Positions 23,701 to 34,827 of a stretch of DNA of 64,000 nt are shown piece after piece. The stretch spans positions 2,744,565-2,808,564 of the forward strand of contig CAJINV010000004.1 of the NCBI GenBank assembly GCA_905178155.1, given 5' to 3'. The notes under the pieces were generated by a model, which was given only the letters and a program-made list of their open reading frames with translations, ran no database searches and was not told the origin of the DNA. The position numbers and the translations under genes were made by a program. The number at the start of each line of letters is the position of its first letter. The stretch's first letter is position 1. The DNA comes from Amoebophrya sp. A120. Lineage: Eukaryota > Sar > Dinophyceae > Syndiniales > Amoebophryaceae.

Positions 23701-24122
23701 TGCCGCTCGAACCGCCGCGCCTCCAGCCGGGCCGCCGCCTCGATGGCTTCGCGCTCGATTTGCTCGTCCATCAGCTCCTTTTTTCGCTTCGCGAACTCGT
23801 ACTGTGCCTTAAACCGCAGAACCACCGTCAAAATGATCCGCGCCGCCGCCTTCTGCTCCTTTGCGTTCTCGGGCAGCAGGTCCGCCACCACTTTGCGCGC
23901 GGCGACGTTCGCGGCAGCCTTCGCGTTAGCCTTGGCATTGATCCCGGCCTTCGCAGCATTCGCCTTGCTGGTCGCTTTTCCTACCCCAGGACCCCCGGAT
24001 GAGGCGTTTCCCGTTGTTCCCGGTGGCGGTGCGCGTAGTGCGCTGGAGCCCAGGGCGCCGGCCTGCTCCCGCCGGAAATTCGCCTTGAAGGACGCGGCTT
24101 TGTTCTTCGGGGCTGAAGACAT
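20755..24122 (-). CDS. Ankyrin repeat, coiled coil and dynein AAA5-like protein (3' end not found)
   Basis: Exons 24122-22885, 22531-22455, 22216-22086, 21864-21469, 21199-21123 and 20959-20755 join into 701 open codons. Order: Ala-rich basic N-terminus; charged helix (about 90-160); ankyrin repeats (about 165-270, e.g. DGYAPLSAAANGGNPDIVQM); a long coiled coil (about 285-420); then a segment resembling the fifth AAA module of dynein heavy chain. Evidence for the last part is FPLVWDSSGRA (cf. PLLIDPQGQA), then PFVLDCMGAPIGADHLAICL (cf. CLLENVGEELDPVLDPLL) and NFKFILLSSCDTPDMDLLSRF (cf. FRLYLHTKLANPHYKPEMQ). No Walker A was seen. One GT-AG intron (about 22532-22884) fuses the coiled coil to the AAA part in phase; four other introns are IEs. 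The last exon ends at a strong donor, so more exons probably follow. Confidence 0.75.
20960..21122. mobile_element. Introner-like element, family A
   Basis: 163 bp, TATCCACTGCAAAG...CTTTTGCAATGCATA, perfect duplication accag. With one duplication copy it is 168 bp (3n) and stop-free in the host frame. Removal gives ILNLVLSKRLF. Confidence 0.93.
21200..21468. mobile_element. Introner-like element, family B
   Basis: 269 bp, TATGCATTACAAAAATGTC start, TIR core TGTCTGGGYCTGGAAG, perfect duplication gcggc. Interrupts the ankyrin/dynein-like gene; removal restores GLGAAAGDEANS. Confidence 0.94.
21865..22085. mobile_element. Introner-like element, family D
   Basis: 221 bp, TATGAGAGTGCACAACTTCC start and inverted copy at the right end (GAGTTGGGCACTGTCATA). 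Duplication cactg/cgctg. Removal joins FFEYSG to ATLLKMW in the dynein-like part. Confidence 0.9.
22217..22454. mobile_element. Introner-like element, family B
   Basis: 238 bp, TATCAACTGCAAATATGTC...CATATTTGCAATGCATA, perfect duplication ggatg. Removal gives ANLTILPFKLLSD in frame. Confidence 0.94.
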
Positions 24123-24604
24123 GGTGTTCCGGTAGGCCGTCGAGGCGGGTAGAAGAGAAAAACTTTATCCCCTTACTGACCGACGACAAGCCGTCCCATC
24201 TCGATCACCATCATCGAAGCCGGATCAGGCTTTGTCAGAACTACAGGTCATGGGTGCGAAAGGAGGAACATGCCACAAAATAAAACTGACGCAATCTGTA
24301 GTCGTGTGATCGGAATCCAAAAAATCAATCGTGGTCGTCAAAATGAAGGAACAATTTACTTACAACACAGATCACAGTGACTGATCGGGGGGATCACTCT
24401 AGTAAATATGGCGGGAGTAGCGTAGACAGGCGCATCTTCAGGAGAATTAATTCATAACTCACCGCAGCCTTGGCCTTTCCTCAGGTACTGAGTCGACGTG
24501 GTATAATGATTCACACGTCAAACGACAAGAACTTATGGAAATTCCTATACTATACGAAAAGAGCAGCGTGAATTATCAGGGGAGGGGGAGGGGGGGGGGA
24601 CCCC
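24123..24604. other. Intergenic up to the assembly gap
   Basis: No gene seen. A G-rich low-complexity tract (about 24578-24600) abuts the gap and probably caused the assembly break. Confidence 0.5.
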
Positions 24605-25199
24605 NNNNNNNNNNNNNNNNNNNNNNNNNNNNNNNNNNNNNNNNNNNNNNNNNNNNNNNNNNNNNNNNNNNNNNNNNNNNNNNNNNNNNNNNNNNNNNNN
24701 NNNNNNNNNNNNNNNNNNNNNNNNNNNNNNNNNNNNNNNNNNNNNNNNNNNNNNNNNNNNNNNNNNNNNNNNNNNNNNNNNNNNNNNNNNNNNNNNNNNN
24801 NNNNNNNNNNNNNNNNNNNNNNNNNNNNNNNNNNNNNNNNNNNNNNNNNNNNNNNNNNNNNNNNNNNNNNNNNNNNNNNNNNNNNNNNNNNNNNNNNNNN
24901 NNNNNNNNNNNNNNNNNNNNNNNNNNNNNNNNNNNNNNNNNNNNNNNNNNNNNNNNNNNNNNNNNNNNNNNNNNNNNNNNNNNNNNNNNNNNNNNNNNNN
25001 NNNNNNNNNNNNNNNNNNNNNNNNNNNNNNNNNNNNNNNNNNNNNNNNNNNNNNNNNNNNNNNNNNNNNNNNNNNNNNNNNNNNNNNNNNNNNNNNNNNN
25101 NNNNNNNNNNNNNNNNNNNNNNNNNNNNNNNNNNNNNNNNNNNNNNNNNNNNNNNNNNNNNNNNNNNNNNNNNNNNNNNNNNNNNNNNNNNNNNNNNNN
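24605..25199. other. Assembly gap (N run)
   Basis: 595 undetermined bases. Open frames drawn across it are meaningless. The right flank is a C/T-rich tract (about 25280-25540), the left flank a G-rich one. Confidence 1.
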
Positions 25200-28112
25200 T
25201 ACCGGGACTCTCCCGTGCCCTTTAGGCACAAACCCCACGGAATCCCAGCAATGCCGCCTGATTCCTGCTTCCGCACCGGTGGGACCGCCTTTTATCGCAT
25301 TTCCCCCCGTTTTCGCCTGCTTTTATAGCGTTTTTCCCTGTTTCCATCTCCTTGCCCCTCTGCGCCCTTTCCTTTTCGCCCGTTCTTGCTGCTTTCTCTC
25401 CTTCTATTTGGCACCTCCACCCCGGCTGCCTCCCCCCCTTCGGGCTTCCACCCTCCCCTCCCTGTTCCCCTTCCCCGCTCCCTCCCTTCCCCTTTCCCTC
25501 CTTTCCCCCTCCCCCCCTTCCCCTGCTCTAGAGTCTGTGGCCCTTGCTACAGCAAGCGGCACGGCTGCGCTCAAGTACAAATACTGCGGTCACACGGATA
25601 ACAGCTAGTAACGTATATACAACATTGAAATTGATAGCTCCTTCATACAAAGTTGGTCCGACGATCACTCGTAACTTCGAACAAATTGGACCGAATCATG
25701 CCTGGATACATCGAGAAAAAACCGATCCCAAATACCTCAAGAGAAGACATTGTAGCCACTACCGTCGCCGAGTCTTTATTCTTCATGCTTTTTCTTGTTT
25801 CACCTGGTTGCGCTAGCCAAAATTCGGATCCAGACCTTTCTTCTGCAAGCCTCCCTGTCAGTCTCAATCTCATCGGGCGCCACGCATGATTGCTAACTAA
25901 GCAGCAGCCGACACACCAGGCAATATTAACATGTTTCTCACACACTAACTAACAGGCGATTTTTCTTCTGTGGGAGAAGGGCTTGTGAAGATAATTACCG
26001 CCTATCACAGATAAGGACCGACGAAACTTCATCGATTTGTGACCAAACAGAAGAGCAGCGATGAGCTAGGACTAGCCTTTCATAGGCAGAAGCATTTAAT
26101 GCTTCTGCCTATGATATATATACAACAACGCAAACCGTTGAAGTGGCTACTTCAACAATTTATTGCGTCGCTGTTCAATTTCGTCACGCAGTTGTTATTG
26201 GTATGGTTATCAGAAAGTTGAGGGGGCCTTGGCCCGAAAGTTCGCGTTCGCCATGCCATCGGTGAACACATTTTGAAAAAATGTCCGATGCTTTTTCTAT
26301 ATAGACGCGAATGCTCCTCCCTGGTTCTCCCTGGTCCTCCAGGGTCCTCCCTACTCCCTGTCTATAAATTTCTCTGCCATTATAATATCACGATCCCGAT
26401 CGGATCACAAAACAGCTAGGGCCAGAGCCACATCCGATACGTATTAACTGTCGACGAAACGATGAGGCCCTGCATCTTCTGCTAAAAAAATCAGAGCAAT
26501 GTACAGTCAGGACCGCTCCGTTGGGGTATGTGTCGATACAGTATAATTGCGCCGCGGCGCTCCTACGCCGCCGGAGCATCAAGAGCTTTATTGTACAAGG
26601 AATACTCTACGACGAGATAGTGCTAGTGGTAACGTAACTAGACTGAAAGTGAAACAAGTTTTCAGATATTCGCATTGATCGAGTTGAGCTATCAATCATC
26701 AACGAGGTGAAGGTGGATGCGGAAACGTAGAATTTACTCATCGTCATCATCTGACCGTACATTTTTTTTCTGTACAAAACATTGAAACCGAAAGCGACAC
26801 GTCCTCCGCTGCAAATTCTCTTGTCAGTTGTAGTTCTAGTTGTAGTAGGTGTAGGTCATTCGTTTACGTTTCTCTTTTAATATTATATCTGTATTTCTTT
26901 GATGTTTTTAATTTTTTTGACAAGGAAATGCAATGCCTTGAGAACAATGATTTCATTTTTCATACGCTTAATTTAATTTTGAAATAACTCTTTTCGTTTT
27001 TATTTTTCCGGAGTTCGCGTTACTGTTTCGGCAATCCCTGCTTTTACCACCGGAATTGGAACGATCTTTCTGCTCACATCCGGAACCTGGTGAAGTTGTC
27101 GCCTCTCACGCTCGGAACCTGGGAGATGCGATTTTTCAATGATCATATGACAATGCTGTTCGCATGTTCACCGGTCTTTGCCATTTCACGTCATGTTCGA
27201 CTTGTGAGTCGCATAGCATGCAGATGCATTCAACGCTAGAAGAATAATCAAAACCTACCCCCACACTTATTGCAGACAAAATGTTAATGTAGTAACTCAC
27301 AAGTACCTCCAAGTCCAATCGCAATCATGTATAATCTGTTCCCGAGCAAGTGCACTTTGCTAGTCCGGCTTGATGTTGTTCTACTACTATATACACGATA
27401 CTCGTAGGCTTTGTTTCCTGTGGACGATCTCGATCATAGATACATAATATCAAAACTTCGATTAATTTGTTAGTGAAGATAGTGTTGCAAACGATTTACT
27501 TTCAAATACAGTCGCATTTTGTTTAAGAATTGCCTAGTAGTTGCTTTTTTGGTCATTCCTTTTTTGGTCATTCCTCCTCGACCAACGATATTTTCGTTTT
27601 CCCGGAAGCAAAGATCCAGGCTCACGGATTTGGACTGTGCAACTCCTTACATGCTCCTACCTGAAAATATGCAATTAACATTTTCGTTTACATTTGACAT
27701 TAACGTAAACGTTGGCTTTGACTTTGTAAAGAAACATAAAGTCGAAGGCGAATATCATCACATGGTGGAGCTCCAGCTCTTGATCACGCGCAATCAGTTA
27801 AAAAAATCATACCGTGCATTCATCACTCCGCCTGCACGTCGGCACTCCTCGTGGGAGATGAGGGGCTCGTGATTGATCGACTTTCCTCGTGTGTAGTACG
27901 CTGCGACACTTCGATCCTGCCGTCGCTTTGTTGCTCGTAAAAATCTTCAGTTCTTTCTTTGCCGGCATTCCTTTTGCAATCAAATCTTCTGCCCTCGTCT
28001 CTTCTCTGCCATTAGTTTGGTTTTGCTTTGTGAAGTCACTGCTTAGCCAGTGCGCTTTCTTTTTGCGCGGCCGCGGACAACGGTCTTGGCGCGCGCATCC
28101 TCCGTAGACGAG
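25200..28112. other. Long gene-poor stretch
   Basis: Begins with a pyrimidine-rich low-complexity tract to about 25540, then AT-rich sequence. A plus-strand 117-codon frame (27519-27872) starts with a hydrophobic segment but shows no family resemblance. It holds one perfect palindrome (26081). No IE ends seen. Confidence 0.45.
26081..26113. repeat. Perfect 33-bp palindrome
   Basis: Two 16-bp arms around a single T, starting CATAGGCAGAAGCATT. Would form a nearly loop-free hairpin. Not associated with an identified gene. Confidence 0.85.
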
Positions 28113-29024
28113 CTACATGGGCTGGATGACTTCGTCGGGGTTCACATGTTGCTGCGCTCCTTGACCCTGGCGCTGCAGTTGCTGGTCCACCCACTCACCG
28201 GCTCGCACCCCCATTCGCATCGATTCTTCTGGACTCGGTAGGCCCGCACCCCCACACGCCGCTACGCAGTATTCGTAGAGGGGACTCATGATTCTTTGTC
28301 CGAAGATAATTCTCCGCCTCTGCGCCGCGGTGGGTCCTGCCGCACCTTCCCCACTTTGCACGAACGACGACTCCACGGCGAGGACACCGGTCCTCTCATC
28401 CAGACCGCCTTCGCAGAAGGTCTGGCACTCCTCCGCACTGACCTGCCCGTCCCCGTCGGTGTCCGCAGCGTACAGGCACGCCGCCTCCATCTCTTCGTAG
28501 CTGATTGCAGTGCTGTTCCCCATGGTGTTGTTCTTCCCAGCGGTGTCGACCATCTCCGCAGCGGCCTCACCATCCGCGGCAACCGCAACAGAGGCAGCCA
28601 TTGCTTTGTCCTCGTTCTTACCGTCGTTCTCGTCTTCCAAACCGCCGGCGGCCACTGCAGTAGACGGAGTAGCCGCACCACCAGCGGGCGCAGCCGTGTC
28701 GCCACCACAGCACGCCGAGGTTGTAGCTGGGGTCGTTGCAGCGGTGGTCGACGACTCATCTTCGGGCTTCTTCGGCAGCTCGGCCGGATCCATGTCGCCA
28801 GCGGGAGCGGCAGCGGCAGCTTCATCATGATTGGTGGAAGACCCCGCGCCCCGGAGTTGTGTGGTTTTCATCGTCTGCTTCTTCGTGTTCTGCTGCAGCC
28901 CGCTTACAAACATCAACCCGGAGCCGGGTTCTCCGGAAATGAGGCCAACCAACACCAGCAGGCTGCAGGTACCGCGGGGGCCGAAATACGGCCAAGTACT
29001 ACGATGGTCGACGGGCGGCGACAT
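28113..29024 (-). CDS. EF-hand calcium-binding protein, probably membrane-anchored, 303 aa
   Basis: Single frame from the ATG at 29024. A hydrophobic segment near residues 18-33 (CSLLVLVGLISG) may be a signal anchor. A long Ala/Thr/Pro-rich disordered region follows (about 50-170). One canonical EF-hand loop, DTDGDGQVSAEE, lies near residue 190, preceded by a helix (YEEMEAACLYAA). A second helix-rich segment follows with paired Cys (EYCVAACGG). Ca2+ binding is inferred from the intact loop with D at 1, 3, 5 and E at 12. A lone EF-hand would be unusual; a degenerate partner may exist. No introns detected. Confidence 0.75.
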   Translation of the reverse strand: MSPPVDHRSTWPYFGPRGTCSLLVLVGLISGEPGSGLMFVSGLQQNTKKQTMKTTQLRGAGSSTNHDEAAAAAPAGDMDPAELPKKPEDESSTTAATTPATTSACCGGDTAAPAGGAATPSTAVAAGGLEDENDGKNEDKAMAASVAVAADGEAAAEMVDTAGKNNTMGNSTAISYEEMEAACLYAADTDGDGQVSAEECQTFCEGGLDERTGVLAVESSFVQSGEGAAGPTAAQRRRIIFGQRIMSPLYEYCVAACGGAGLPSPEESMRMGVRAGEWVDQQLQRQGQGAQQHVNPDEVIQPM

Positions 29025-29933
29025 GCTCGCTTATCGCTAGAGCGGGTGTAGTCGCTCTTCTTACAACCTTGCTTCGCCTGCTTCACTCTGGGCTCTTCAC
29101 ACACTCAATCTGAAGAAGGCAAATGTCTAGTCTGTGAAAGAATCGAAATACTACACAGAAGCAACTATCGAAGATCTTCGCTGCTGTACCTTCTACACGA
29201 ATTGCTCGACAAATCGACGAAAAATCGAATAAGCATTTCCACAAGTCTGCAGAAGTGCTCAGCCTCAGTGAAGCATTGGAGATCAAGATGCCATTGCGTT
29301 CGGATAACTGTAGTTCGACTCTGAGTACTAAAGAGCACTTCTACATCGCTCGTTGCACTCCCAGCTATCGCAGACGTAAGAGACGACCAGATCTACAACT
29401 CCCGATGTTTTTAACCAGCACTGCTACAGACATCTTTACGAGTTTCCCAACGAAATAAACTTCTGTCGATCACGACCCTTCATTCGACGTCGAATTTACT
29501 GCGTTATCGTTTTTTGATATGAGTGCTTACTTCTATCTTACAATCCGGCACGGTTGATACGGCTTATTTCGTGATTTCGGTACTACTATTAACGTGAGCG
29601 ACTTCATTCGATACACGTCAATACGAAGACTGGCGCAGCGAACAGTCTACGGGCTGGTGTTCCACGGGCAGGTGCTTCAATTGATGTAATCTTTCGCACA
29701 TCTTCACTGCTTTCGAAACAAGTCAACCTTTCGTGATTTTTGGGCGATGATGAACTTGGTTCGTTACAACAAACGAGAAACTCACGCTCGTGTTGTTATC
29801 GATGCAACACCAACAGTAGTTCATCGACATTGTACAACTTCTGTAAACTCTGAATAAAGTCGTGCCAAGTAGTGAAGTGGCACTGCTAATGTGGAATCAC
29901 TTCATCTTGCAGTTGCAACTAAAGCCCCCACAC
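29025..29933. other. Intergenic, nothing recognised
   Basis: About 0.9 kb without protein-like frames, IE ends or evident RNA gene. Confidence 0.45.
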
Positions 29934-31907
29934 CTACGTCGGCAGATAATGCTCGCCCGTGACCGGATCGACCATGCTATTTTTGTTCTTCAAATCCGCG
30001 TCGTTTTTCACGAGCCCGTAGCATCGGGGACACCGTGCTCTCGTGGTCCCGGAGCATGTAGGACACCGAATTTTTCCCAGTCCGATATCACACAGAAAAA
30101 AGCTGGCAGGGCATATCTGTAATGCAAAAATAAATACGCAAAAAAATCTGTATTGCATATCCGAAGCAGCATGCTATGGGGCCACCCATGGCAAATTTTT
30201 GTGTGTATTTATTTTATTTGCACTACAGATATGCCCTGCCAGCTTTTTTCCCTGGGATATCCGACGCAGTTTGCGCACGCCTTCGCCTCCCCCCAACAGT
30301 CCTCGCACCACCGCCGCCCCAGCCGCGCCACCACGCAGACCGCACACACGCTACTATCGGAAGCTGCCTGGGCCCCCCCCGCCCCCGCACCGGAAGAACC
30401 GCCGCCCGCTTGCACGGCGTGGTAGTTGGGGGCAATCGCCGCGGCGTCCTCCTGGAGGTATCCCCGGTTGTCGCAGTTTTCGCAGGCAAACACGTATCCT
30501 GTGCAAAAGTATCGCACAACTAGTATAAATTGCATTACAAATTTCCTCAGCATTAAATTTGTAATGCTGATTTACCTTGAGAAAAAGATTTGTAATGCAT
30601 AAATGCAATTAGTACGAGTACGATACTTTTGCAGTTGATAACACACCCCGGCCGTCGCAGACCGTGCACACCAGGTAGCCGCAGGCCTGGCACTTCGTGC
30701 AGGGTACGAAACCGGTGGAGAAGCACAGCTGACAATCGTGTTCGTCACCCGACGGTGGTTCGAGGTCAAACTGGAGCAGCTTTGACGGCAGGGAGGGATA
30801 TTGTTGTTCTCGCGCGGATAAGGTGGATTTTTGCGAATTTTGCCGAAAGAATGCGTCTTGTTCGTCTTGTTCCACCGCGTCGTGGTCGTCATAGTCATCG
30901 TCGTTATAGTTGACCGGATAAGAACCTCCGCCGGCGTACTGCTCTCCGTCAGGGCTGTAGTTGTTCCCACCTTGTTGTCCTCGACGTGCGCCTCGAACCG
31001 CTGGCTTTGGTACCCCGCTGGTACCTTGCAGGATTTCCAGTTCGAGCTGCTGCTCCTCCGCGAACGAAAGTGGCGGAAGACAGGAGAGAGGCGGCAACAA
31101 TGTGACGGCGCACTCGATACTGCCGGCGGCTGTGCCGTTTTGCAGGAACAACGGGCGGGGACTCGTGATGAAGCGCAGCGTTGCGTCGTGGAGAAACAGC
31201 AACTGCGTGGAAGCGAGCAAGGTTCCCGCAGAGCCCATCACGCCAATCACGGCGGTGCGGGACATCTTGCTTGCACTCGAAGAAGATGAAGTAGACGCGG
31301 AGAAGTAGGTCGAGGATGCGCTGCCAGTTTTCTGCCCTCTGATCGGAATCACGCGGGCGCCGCCACTGCTGCTCTCGTCTATCCTGTGCAAAAGTATCGC
31401 ACTCGTATAAATGCAGGTCTTGCATTTCTTTGTCAAGGCAAATCAGCATTACAAATTTTATTTCTCATGCTGAGAAAATTTGTAATGCATTTATACGAGT
31501 ACGATACTTTTGCAAAGGATATCGTCCCACTCCGCACAAAAACAGGCCTCGCCGTGGTTGGTGCCGTCTTGATGTTGTTCGCCATGATGGCCGGTAGTTG
31601 ATGTGTGGGCCACACCTGTTTTGTGGTTGTTCCCCCTGTCGTGAAACAAACCGACGACGCGCTCCAGTGGGCTGAAATCCGTCGTGTTCTCCGCCGACGC
31701 GGGGTGTTGTGCGGTGTCAAGCCCATCGCGAAACAGGACACAGGCGCAGCTCTCGTTCCTCCCGGGCTCCAGGGCACGGCGCAGAAAGTTGGTGCTCTGC
31801 CGGCCGACTTCGATCGCGTGGGGGGTCAGCGAAACCTTTCGGACGCGGAGCTCGATGTGCGTAGGGAATGGAAACATGCTGGGAAATTGGAATTGGTAGA
31901 GAAACAA
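29934..31907 (-). CDS. Cys-rich DnaJ-type zinc-finger protein, about 498 aa
   Basis: Four exons (31907-31522, 31379-30641, 30494-30260, 30085-29934) separated by three IEs join into exactly 499 codons. The N-terminal domain (about 1-120) is globular with unknown fold. A Ser/Asp-rich linker follows. The C-terminal third carries repeated CxxC and CxxCxGxG-like motifs: CQLCFSTGFVPCTKC, CTVCDGRGVFACENCDNRGY, CANCVGLGKIRCPTCSGT and CPRC. These resemble the zinc-binding Cys-rich domain of DnaJ/Hsp40 and BSD2-like proteins, suggesting a thiol or chaperone role; there is no J domain. Two IEs sit inside the zinc-finger region, and their removal is needed to bring the CxxC pairs together. The start could also be the ATG at 31877. 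Confidence 0.8.
30086..30259. mobile_element. Introner-like element, single-copy type H
   Basis: 174 bp with long TIRs (shared GCTGGCAGGGCATATCTGTA), TATCA...GGATA ends and perfect duplication tccga. Removal gives ANCVGLGKIRCPTC. Confidence 0.95.
30495..30640. mobile_element. Introner-like element, family A
   Basis: 146 bp, TATCCTGTGCAAAAG...CTTTTGCAGTTGATA, duplication acacg/acaca. Removal gives DGRGVFACENC. Confidence 0.92.
31380..31521. mobile_element. Introner-like element, family A, inverted orientation
   Basis: 142 bp, TATCCTGTGCAAAAG...TGCAAAGGATA, perfect duplication tcgtc. The asymmetric interior (CATGCTGAG, TCAAGGC) is reversed relative to copies at 18003 and 30495. Removal gives AEWDESSSGG. 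Confidence 0.95.
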
Positions 31908-32723
31908 CTGGGCAACTAATTGTATACGACGCCGACGTAGTGGCTACTCTATCTTCTATCAAGCCGCGACTGCGATTCTTCGTGCCTGGATCTCGAGCAG
32001 AAGCGAAGACCACCAATCGAGACGACAGAGTTTTTTCCACAAGCCTCCTGCCCCTCAGAAGTAAGTGCTTGATGAACGCTCACTGTCATATGCAGGAGCA
32101 TTCGACGACGGGATGGTGACGATCATCAACGACTTACACTCACTCGGCCATAAGTTCTCCTTCTTCGGAAAGAACGACGATTGAATGTTATTCATTCATT
32201 TTGGCGCGCGAGAATCATTTTCCATTATTTTGTTCATGGTTTATTTAATGCTTCTTGTTCGAACACGACAATTACTTCGCGCCTTCACCCTCGTTCAAAA
32301 TCGAAAAGCACTTTCGCTGCACAATAAGAAGAAAGCAGTTCATCTTCATCTTCAAGTCGTGTCGCTAGTGACTGCAGCTGGAAGTCGAGTCCTCTCCTCG
32401 TGCTGGGAAATGTTCCCTCGTCTGTCATCGGTGTTTTCCACGGTGTTCTTGAAGCTACACCTTCAGAAGTCACGACGGAGTTGTCTGAGGCCTCGCGCTC
32501 CGCTGGTCAGAAGTGTGAAGAACTACTGAATCGCCTCGCGTTCAAATCGCGGAAAGTATCGTGAGGCGGAGGCATACACTGTGCTTGTTTCGATTTGCCC
32601 TTCACGATCCGCCGGCGCCGGTGTTGCAGCAAATTTTTCGTTGTGTGAGCTGGCTGTGGCCGCCGCGTTGGTGCTTCATGCGCAAGGACCGAGTGGCATC
32701 CCTTGTCGTCGTGGTTGAAGACG
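31908..32723. other. Intergenic, nothing recognised
   Basis: No supported exon, repeat or IE ends between the zinc-finger gene start and the 3' end of the next gene upstream. Confidence 0.45.
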
Positions 32724-34827
32724 CTACTCGACGATTCCGATGAGATACCGGCGTTGGTGAAAGAAAAACTCGGTGTTGCGATCGGCCAGCAGGAGTTCCG
32801 CCCGCTTGTCGACCTCGAGGCCGCCGAGTGTAGGTAGGTCCCAGTTCTTTTCGCGAATTTGCCGGTATTTGCCAGATAGGTTGCTCTTGATCCGCGTCGC
32901 GAGGTCTGGGAGTTACGATTATTTAGGTGATATAAGTCTGCGAGTTACGAAGATTTTTTCGCGAGCAGGTCTGCGAGGTTGTGCGAGTTTCGAAACCAAT
33001 AAAAAAATAGTTTCAACAGCTTCGGGCCCAGACCCTGCACGCTTCAATAACATGCGACAACTATCACCAATTAGCTATGCGCCTAAAATGAGCATCGGAA
33101 CGAGCGAAAAAAGGAAAACGACACTCATCAGCAGAAGCAACAACAAACTTCATCGTTTATACTTGCGTCTGTCTCTCCTTTCCGACTTCTTGCTTTTTTC
33201 GAGGGTATGAAATGACCAAATACGGATGTAGTGCTCTTTCCTGATGATGTTCAATGAGTATTATGATATCTTGAATCACCTACGTCTTCTTGAGAACTTT
33301 TCGGACCTGTCTGCGCAGCTAGCCCCATGTTGCTGAGATTTTCAGTTTCGCAAAAATATAAAGCAAGTTCACGCGCCGGACACGGACGGTGACGATCCAA
33401 AATGGATTAGTACAAATGGACCACAGCCAGAACTGCAAACGACGAAGGTGATCATTGAGAACCAACTTCAAGTAGAAAAATCGAAAGAGCAGTTTCCTGC
33501 TCCCAGCTTCACTTTTCCCTTGGCTAAATTGTTTCCGGAGTTGGGCTGCGGCCACTGCGGGGTCCACTTTCGTTGCTCCCCCACTTGTTCCACTGGGTTG
33601 CTGTCCCCCGCTTGCGGTTTCCTGTTGCAGCAACAGATCCGACTCCGAAGCGCGGTTGATCGCTGCGCGCAGCCGCGTATGGAGTACAAATTTATTTTCA
33701 TTCCCGCGGCACGCGTAAAAAATGCATCACAAGTTTCGCCAAGAACAGTAGAGTGGCGAGACAAAAACGTGTCGTGCTGTTGACCACTAGAATCGAAGGG
33801 AAGTTTTCTCGTGCAGAAACGACGGACCGTAGTCCATTTTAATACTAGTACGTCTTGCAGTACGGGAATCAGTTCACTGTGGATCATAACGTGGCTCCGT
33901 CTGCAAGAGCCGCTCAATCTGTCGGACTCGGTGGGCGGGCACCGTGGCGGTCCTCGGTTTGCCGGATCCCCCGCTGCCAGCTGCGGCACCGGCTTGCGCG
34001 GCTCCGTCTCCCGCGGCGTTTTCGTCATCTAGCTGGGTGCGCATTTCGCCAGTCTCGGGGTCGAAGATCGTCGTTTGACACTGCTGATGCATCGCAAAAG
34101 TAGTAAATCTCCGTAGTACTAGTACTGAGGGATCTGACTGTGAAACTTGTCATGCAGGATTCCGGTAAACGTATAATTATATTAATGTTGTATAGCAATT
34201 TCTAGTACGACAACATTCCGATACTTTTGCGCGTGATAAAGGTCTTGCTTTTTCTGCATCACACTCTGCAGAAGCTGCAGGTGGTCATACTTCCACAAAT
34301 CCGCCACGTGCTCGCGAATCCGGCTGGCCAGTCCGCCGCCCGCCGTGATGTCAACTGCCTCCCCACCACTAGAGCTGTGGACGGAATGCAAAATCCGGTC
34401 GACCCCTTCCAGCATGTATGCATTGCAATTTTTCTGTTTTTTTACTACACGACGATGTACAACAAAACTCAACACCAGCATGACAAGTTTTGTTTCCTCC
34501 ATTGCCCAAATTTGTGATGCATATGGTACTTCTTACGTCGTGCACGGTAAAAAACCTTGAACACTCGCATAGCATGTTTTTCACGGTCACGTCCTCCTCC
34601 AGCAGCTCTCGCCATTCCTGCTTGGTAAACGCGAGACCAAGCTCGTCCAAGCGCTGCTTGCCCAGTTCCACCGCAACATAATTGGGATCCACCACGTCCC
34701 CCGCGGGATTTGCGGCCTCGCGCGATTTGCTGCGGCCCGGCGGTTGTGACTGGGGACTTGTGCTGCTGGGGATTTGTGCGGCCGAAGCCGCGGGGTCTTG
34801 CGGGAGAGAGCTGGAGTTGGCCGACAT
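32724..34827 (-). CDS. Unknown protein, five exons, about 320 aa
   Basis: Exons 34827-34572, 34416-34239, about 34085-33889, 33677-33513 and 32905-32724. The first three introns are IEs; the last (about 32906-33512) is GT-AG and joins QFSQGK to NLATRIKSNLSGKY in phase. The start is MSANSSS at 34827. Segments: Ser/Gln/Pro-rich N-terminus; a helical region (GKQRLDELGLAFTKQEWREL); a second helical region around DLWKYDHLQLLQSV; a Gly/Ala-rich linker; and a helical, basic C-terminus ending YLIGIVE. No family recognised. Frame continuity across four junctions makes it a real gene; the product remains hypothetical. Confidence 0.7.
33678..33888. mobile_element. Probable introner-like element, unassigned type
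   Basis: 211 bp with TATGG...TCATA ends, weak imperfect TIRs and an internal GCATCACAAG motif. Flanks ccgcg/acgtg match at only 3 of 5. Removal joins LLQTEPR to LRAAINRASES in frame. Confidence 0.65.
34086..34238. mobile_element. Introner-like element, family A, degraded left end
   Basis: About 153 bp. The right end CTTTTGCGCGTGATA is typical; the left end TGATGCATCGCAAAAG lacks the TAT and no clear duplication remains. Excision point therefore uncertain by a few bases. Confidence 0.7.
34417..34571. mobile_element. Introner-like element, family F
   Basis: 155 bp, TATGCATTGCAATTT start, ACTACACGACG and its inverse near the ends, perfect duplication gcatg. Removal gives VKNMLEGVDRI. Confidence 0.88.

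Noticed and set aside
24535-25608. Long open frames spanning 24600-25200
   Set aside because: They only appear open because the gap of Ns is translated as unknown residues.
30609-31436. Start codon inside an IE for the zinc-finger gene (ATG at 31436)
   Set aside because: That ATG lies in the IE at 31380-31521. Removing the IE joins the frame to an upstream exon beginning at 31907.
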